A DNA stretch of 64,000 nt from positions 932,501 to 996,500 of the forward strand of contig OY987271.1 of assembly GCA_963920665.1 (NCBI GenBank). Reading direction: 5' to 3'. The stretch is from Straminergon stramineum. Its lineage: Eukaryota > Streptophyta > Bryopsida > Hypnales > Calliergonaceae. Positions 58,463 through 64,000 of this stretch are shown one piece after another; position 1 is the first letter of the stretch; each line of letters starts with the position of its first letter. Below the pieces are notes generated by a model. The model did not search any database, was not told the DNA's origin, and saw only the letters and a list, made by a program, of their open reading frames with translations. The translations under genes were made by a program, and so were the position numbers.

Positions 58463-61400
58463 GCATAACCCAAGCAGTTTTTGAGTCTCCTACCATACTT
58501 GATCATCATAACAAATTTTTAGATGTGAAATTCCAAATCGTAGAAGAATTTTGATCTTGTCTACACACTATTGACAATCTAGCGTTGTTGCCCTGTGTTG
58601 AATTTATAGTTTGCATTCTATTGGGCATATTAGAAACAAGCCTTTACAATTACTATAGAGATACTTGATCCCATAGTGCTTTAATTTTTTGAATCATTTC
58701 TTGCTTGTCCTACTTTGGTGTTGCAAAAAATCTTTGACTATCTTCCAAAGGTCCTCTATGGCGAATTAGGAAACTAGAAAACTAAACTAATTTCTTCAAA
58801 ATATGAGCTTGCCTCCACTTCTCTAGAAATTGTTGTATAACATTCAAGTAATCTTCACTACAATCCCAACACAATTCAGTTTGGAAATTTGTACATTATT
58901 GAATAGACTGGAACTTCCTAAATTTCATGAACTTCTAATTAGCTAAATGTGCACGGGAAGTAAAATTAATAAGATTATTGGACTCAATTGTATAATAGGG
59001 TAGAGTAGTTTTACAAAATGACTATTGTACCATTCAAAGAATTTTGTATAATATTGAATTCAATTGGCATTTTGGGTCATGCATAATCAATATTAAATTC
59101 TTACACAATCCCAATTTCAAACTCCATTCTAGGTGAATTGTTGCATTTAATTTTCATGGTTTTACATGATAATTAATTGAGAAAGATTGGTGATTAGTTT
59201 TTTTAATTTGATTGCATAGATATGTAGGAAATGTCCTTACACATGTATTTCATTCAACAAGCATTTCCAAAAAAAATTCAAAATTCCTTCTACGGAGATT
59301 TCAATATTAGAGTGACAATGTTCAAATTTGTAAAATAAATATATCTTTATCATAATTAGATTTTTCAATTTAACCTTCATATGGTAACTAATTTTTTACA
59401 TTTTTCATATTAAAAACAAACAAACTATCAATCGAAAGTCCATATTTGTTAAATTGAGACATTTTAAAGTCTCAAATTATCCTTGATGCTACATTTACAT
59501 GATACTATGTGTTACATCTTGAAAGAATTTGGTAAATTGAGACTTTAATATATTCATACATTTACAAAACTTTGATTCTTTAAAGGTTTATTTGTTCATA
59601 AATCTTTAATTCATTAGAATGGAGGTCTCTAATAGTAGAGTTGAAGTCTTAAAATGTACATTTTGTTTCCATTTAACAAATATGTCCTCATCAAGCAACA
59701 AAAATATGATTGATGAAGATTTCAATGTGAAGTGTCATATGTCCAAACTTTGTAAAATAGATATCTCTAGACTTTGACACAATGCACTAATAAAAATGCA
59801 ATGCCATTTGAAAAAATTTGAAAATTGTCCACAATAAATGCACAATGAATTTGAGGTGGAGGACAATTTTTGGAGGTGGAAGGACACCTAGGATACTTGA
59901 CCACCTTCCAAAAGGAATTTTAAAAATCTCCAAGTGCTTGGTATTGGAAATTTACATTGAAAGAGTGTTTTGTCACAGTGTATTGTGCACACTAAATTTA
60001 GAGATATCATTAAGAATTATTGTGATAATTTTAAATTTTATTTATTCCAAATTTACAACTCAAATGATTGTGCTTTTCAAGTTCATACTATTTTAGGAAT
60101 TTAGGAATTTTTATATTCAACTTTGAGGTTCAAAATCCTAGATTTAATTTTGAGGGTTTAAAATTTTTAATTATATATTTTTTTCTGATTTTTATTTTAT
60201 ACATTTTTTGAGAGCAAATTTGTATTGATTTTTTTGTTGAAGTCATGAATGATTTCTAGAGAAATAGACAAATATGATAGTGTAGATTTTAGTGCAAATA
60301 GGATAATTTTGATGCAAAATTAGTGCAAATTGAGATGCTATATGCCTTGAGTGCATGATAGAACTTTGCTAATATATATCAGTGTGCAATTATCCAAATG
60401 CTACAACCATCAACACAATGTATTGTAATTACATATGATTGTAGTATGAAATGATGATTCAAAGTGAGTAATTAAAGATAAATTGGCTTGAGTACTAAAG
60501 GTAATAAGGAAATGATGATTGAACCCAATGTGTAAATGAGAGAGACTATAGTCAAATGTTGAATGGAAACAAAGCAAAAAGTTTGATTGTAAATTGTTCA
60601 ATGATATATGTTAGTACTAGTATTCTCGCACTTTAGCTTATACAACAATTCAACTATTACGTAATTAATCAATTGCATACAAATGAAATAATAATAGTAT
60701 TTGGATTTTATTAGAATATAAAATAAAGAGGAAAATGAACAATAAAGACCATGGCCATAATACCTTTAGGATTCATGAGGAAAAAATGTATTCAATTCAC
60801 TAACACAAAGAAATTTAGTAAAGAACATCATTTGCACTCATTCCACAACATCCTAGGAATGTAAGGGTAAAGGTGTTCTTTTACTAGTCTATCAATTAAA
60901 CTTTCAACGACATATTTTTTTATGCAATGATACTTTGTTGCACCAATGTACCCTATTAGTGAAGGTATTATATTAGCATGACCTCCAAAATTAATGATAT
61001 TACAAAAAAGGTTCTTTGTGGAGATGAATACAACATACTAGTATTACAACTTGCAACGATTCAAAATAATGTGATTTTGGTAAATTAGGCATGTTAGTCT
61101 GTGAACTTTTGAGTAAATGCTTGGGAATATGAGAGTGTGGGAGTCTTCATTTTGAAGGTATTTCTTTTGGATTTTTTGTCATTTATATTATCTTCCATGA
61201 TTATACTATTATAGGGTACCTACATTTTCTACAATCATAGCTACCACACTTTCCTAAACATCAATTTTTTCTACCCCCCACCCCCCACCCACTTCTTTTC
61301 AAGGATAATCTCTAAAATTTCATTTAAAATTTTTTTCTCAATGTAGGCTCACCAAACCTAGGCTCAAGGCTTGTAGACTCACATTTCTAGGCTGACATGC

Positions 61401-62130
61401 TAGCATTACTATTTGGAAAATTAGTGTTCTATACATTATAACATATATCTTGCGTTTAGGTCTAATTTAGCACCTCAATGTTGTTTTGGCATTTAGACAA
61501 TTTGGCGATTTAATTTAATTTCATAGGCTTTTGGCATGTTGTTCTTTAAAAAAATTCGACACTTTAATGAAATGATTTCGTCTTTCTATTCACACATGAA
61601 TGTAATCAATTTTTCTAAATTTTTTGAAGAATAATTTTTGAATATTTAGAAATTTCAACAATGGAATTTTCACAGATTTTCATAAATAATTGTATAATTT
61701 TTCATGTTTTAGACATGCTCTAATTTTTTCCTAATTATTAATGAAATTAACCTACACATAGGATATACACTTACAATTAGCATTGAAAAAATTTGACACC
61801 TACAATTGGACCAAAAAACATAACAAAAAACTAAATATTCATTATGGAAGATGTACACAATCAAAATATGAGTCATGAGAGCATATGAAAGCCTATTGTT
61901 GTTTTTTGGTACACCTAGAGACAATCAACTTTGAAATTTCATAACTTAGGGTGGACTTCCATGTGTTAGAATTGACCAAACTTTGTAGAAAAGACCAAAA
62001 AAAAATAGAACTCTACACAATACTTGTAGGAGGAGAATCAAAATAGTTTGTTGGCAAGATTATAGGGTAAGGCCCATGAAAAGTGTGGGGAGCAAGTTTT
62101 TGACTTCCAAAAAACATTCTAACATTATAC
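58463..62130. other. Gene-free AT-rich stretch
   Basis: About 3.7 kb with no supported gene, RNA or complete element. Includes a C-rich tract near 61275 (CCCCCCACCCCCCACCC). Confidence 0.45.
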
Positions 62131-63112
62131 TTAACCCCTCATCGCCCAAAGTCCAAAAGTGTGTAAAAGCATCCTTACTTTTCAAGTGATGTAAGTCTAA
62201 ATTTCAGTGAAGTGTGAAAATTTGAACTGTACAATCTTGTAGTGTGCATGTTGCAAATGGTGTGAAACAAATTTGGGAACATTTGACAGTATAGATTGAA
62301 AGATTATAATCTTTTAGTGTTGAAAAAAGATGCTGAAATTTTCTTATAAACACATTTGGAGGTGAAATTTGATTTCTAAACCTACTCAAATGAAAAAAAA
62401 TTAAACTACAAAGTAATTCAAAACCAAAATACAAACACTTTGGTGAAAAAATTATCATTCAATTGACTCATTGTGTTTGCAAAATTGTTTTGAAATGTCA
62501 AAAAACAGTGAAAAAAGTAGTAAAAAATCTCATCCTTGGCTGAACCTCCCTCTACTAAAATGCTTCTCAGTTACTCATTACCTCTTTTATTGATGTGAAA
62601 TTTTAACCATGCAAACTAGACTAGTATGTAAAAACTTTTCCAACAAAAATGATTGAAAATGGACCATGTATGAAGAAGTTATAAGCTGCGGAAGTTCACT
62701 GTAATGCAAAAATGTTTGGATTTTGAACTTCGAATTCCTCCCAAACATTCATCAACAACTCAGATTGACATGAAAATTTTAGCACACTAACTAGACCTTA
62801 AGAAGAACAGAACCCAACAAATTTTTATGGAAAACAAACATTTTATGGAAAAAGTTACATGCCCCCAAAGTTGCAGCCATTATAATGCAATGTGGTGAAC
62901 TCAAATTGAGCCTGTCAACTACGAAGGGCTCTCAAAAACTTATTACCTTGGATTGATCTGAAAATTTTACCAATGAAACTAGACTAATATGCACAACTTT
63001 TCCAACAAGTTTTATTGAATTCCGACATTGGATGAAAAAGTAACAACACTTTGAATATGATTGCCAGACAATGTGAGGACACTTTTCGTCCTCTCGGGTG
63101 ATGAGGGGTTAA
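62131..63112 (-). mobile_element. TTAA element, family B (982 bp), inverted copy
   Basis: TTAACCCCTCATCGCCC on the left, GGTGATGAGGGGTTAA on the right. Colinear with the reverse complement of 37927-38893, including the GATTATAATCTT segment near the left and three copies of GAYTGAYMTGAAAATTTTA-like motifs. Non-coding. Confidence 0.87.
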
Positions 63113-63177
63113 ACTTTTGGATTGCTTTTTGTTTGATAACAAGACCAAGCCTCAAGTGTAGTTTCTCCATAAGTTAC

Positions 63178-63405
63178 TTAACCCCTTAACGATGCGGAGG
63201 ACGTTTTTTGTTTGATGAATGATAGGGAATTCTCCTCTGTAGGATAGAATTGCAACTATTCATCCTCAAAATTAGAGGTGGAAAGGGAAGATCTTCTATA
63301 GTAGTTTGACTCCCAATGAATATTTCTGTTTTTTCTAAAGTGGATGATGTCACACGGTTCCAAAATGGCTGATTTCCAGTCACCAGCCTGGCATTCAAGG
63401 GTTAA
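63178..63405 (+). mobile_element. TTAA element, family C (228 bp)
   Basis: TTAACCCCTTAACGATG on the left, GGCATTCAAGGGTTAA on the right. Same orientation and inner blocks (GATGATGTCACACGG, TCACCAGCCTGGC) as 31313-31546. It lies only 65 bp from a family-B element. Confidence 0.87.
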
Positions 63406-64000
63406 ATGGGAGTGTAAACATCATGGAAATCAGCGAAAGCAATTTGATTATGGAAAACTTAATAAGTTTTTTCCAATTCCAATTCCACATTGATTGATCC
63501 AATAATAAAAAATTTATGTTTTGTAAGAGCTTGAAAAATGGATGACCTCATTGGACAGGCTTGAAAAACTTGCCGCAATGACCCCTAAACTGGATGACCT
63601 CTCTCTTGCACCGGCTCCAAAACAGTTCATGGACTGGAAAACACAACTGTTTTCATGCCAACAACCCTGTCTTGCAAACCATGTATAGTAGTCTGATGTA
63701 ATTCCAACCCTCTTCTTCAGAGTGTCCTTAGCCGGGGTCTGAAATGAACATTAAGAGGTTGTAAAGTGGATATGTGCTAAGCATTGAGTGTTTTGTCAAT
63801 GATGTCAGAGTGGTTTAACATTTGTCAAATGTTCCTTTATACTTTGCTAGTGGATGGAATAAGAGCCAAGGTGGGTCCATTTCTGAAATGTTTACCTAAA
63901 TTCAGAAAACATTCCCCCACAACTTTGAATGCTAAAATTTTCCAATCTGTATGGTCAAACTTGATAAAAAAATTTTACCACGTGATCTCATATAAGTATA
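63406..64000. other. Gene-free end of window; possible start of another TTAA-type repeat
   Basis: From about 63900 the text (GAATGCTAAAATTTTCCAAT, then CTGTATGGTCAAACTT) resembles the interior of family B, but no TTAACCC end is visible before the window stops. Confidence 0.35.

Overview
This window looks like nuclear DNA from a land plant (streptophyte) with a repeat-rich, AT-rich genome. The evidence is one intron-split gene with plant-type splice sites, many decayed transposable elements, and no bacterial-style gene packing. The exact lineage cannot be read from the sequence.

The only gene I can fully support is on the minus strand at 19966-23544. It is a nine-exon plant cereblon (CRBN) homologue of 618 residues. 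It has a Lon-N-like domain split by a long acidic insert, and a C-terminal CULT domain that keeps both CxxC zinc pairs and the three pocket tryptophans. Its upstream flank (about 23.5-26.7 kb) is the most GC-rich and least transposon-like part of the window.

Left flank (1-19 kb): decayed repeat DNA. It holds an AT microsatellite, two minisatellites (3.9-4.1 and 4.45-4.79 kb), a near-perfect 330-bp palindromic MITE (6.05-6.38 kb), a 173-bp CACTA-type MITE (11.58-11.75 kb), a composite of TTAA-bounded elements (14.8-17.3 kb) and a Helitron-like composite (17.4-19.0 kb).

Right flank (27-64 kb): transposon debris of three main kinds. (1) At least three families of non-coding elements share the ends TTAA-CCCYT...ARGGG-TTAA. 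They are about 950, 970 and 230 bp long, with roughly a dozen copies in the window. One 230-bp copy is nested in a larger one at what was probably a single TTAA. This pattern fits piggyBac-type non-autonomous transposons, and no transposase for them is present here. (2) At least ten retroposed pieces have matching target-site duplications of 9-16 bp. They include one 5'-truncated LINE with a recognisable RT zinc-binding domain, and several extremely short insertions (9-27 bp of element plus poly-A) that carry a common 3' end, TGTTTCAAG(A)n. (3) Assorted inverted-repeat MITEs, a hAT transposase fragment, and fold-back repeats at 43-44.4 kb.

The cereblon gene is the only coding unit that appears functional. 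The rest of the window is a record of transposition, and the TTAA-family elements and micro-retroposons are the parts most worth following up.
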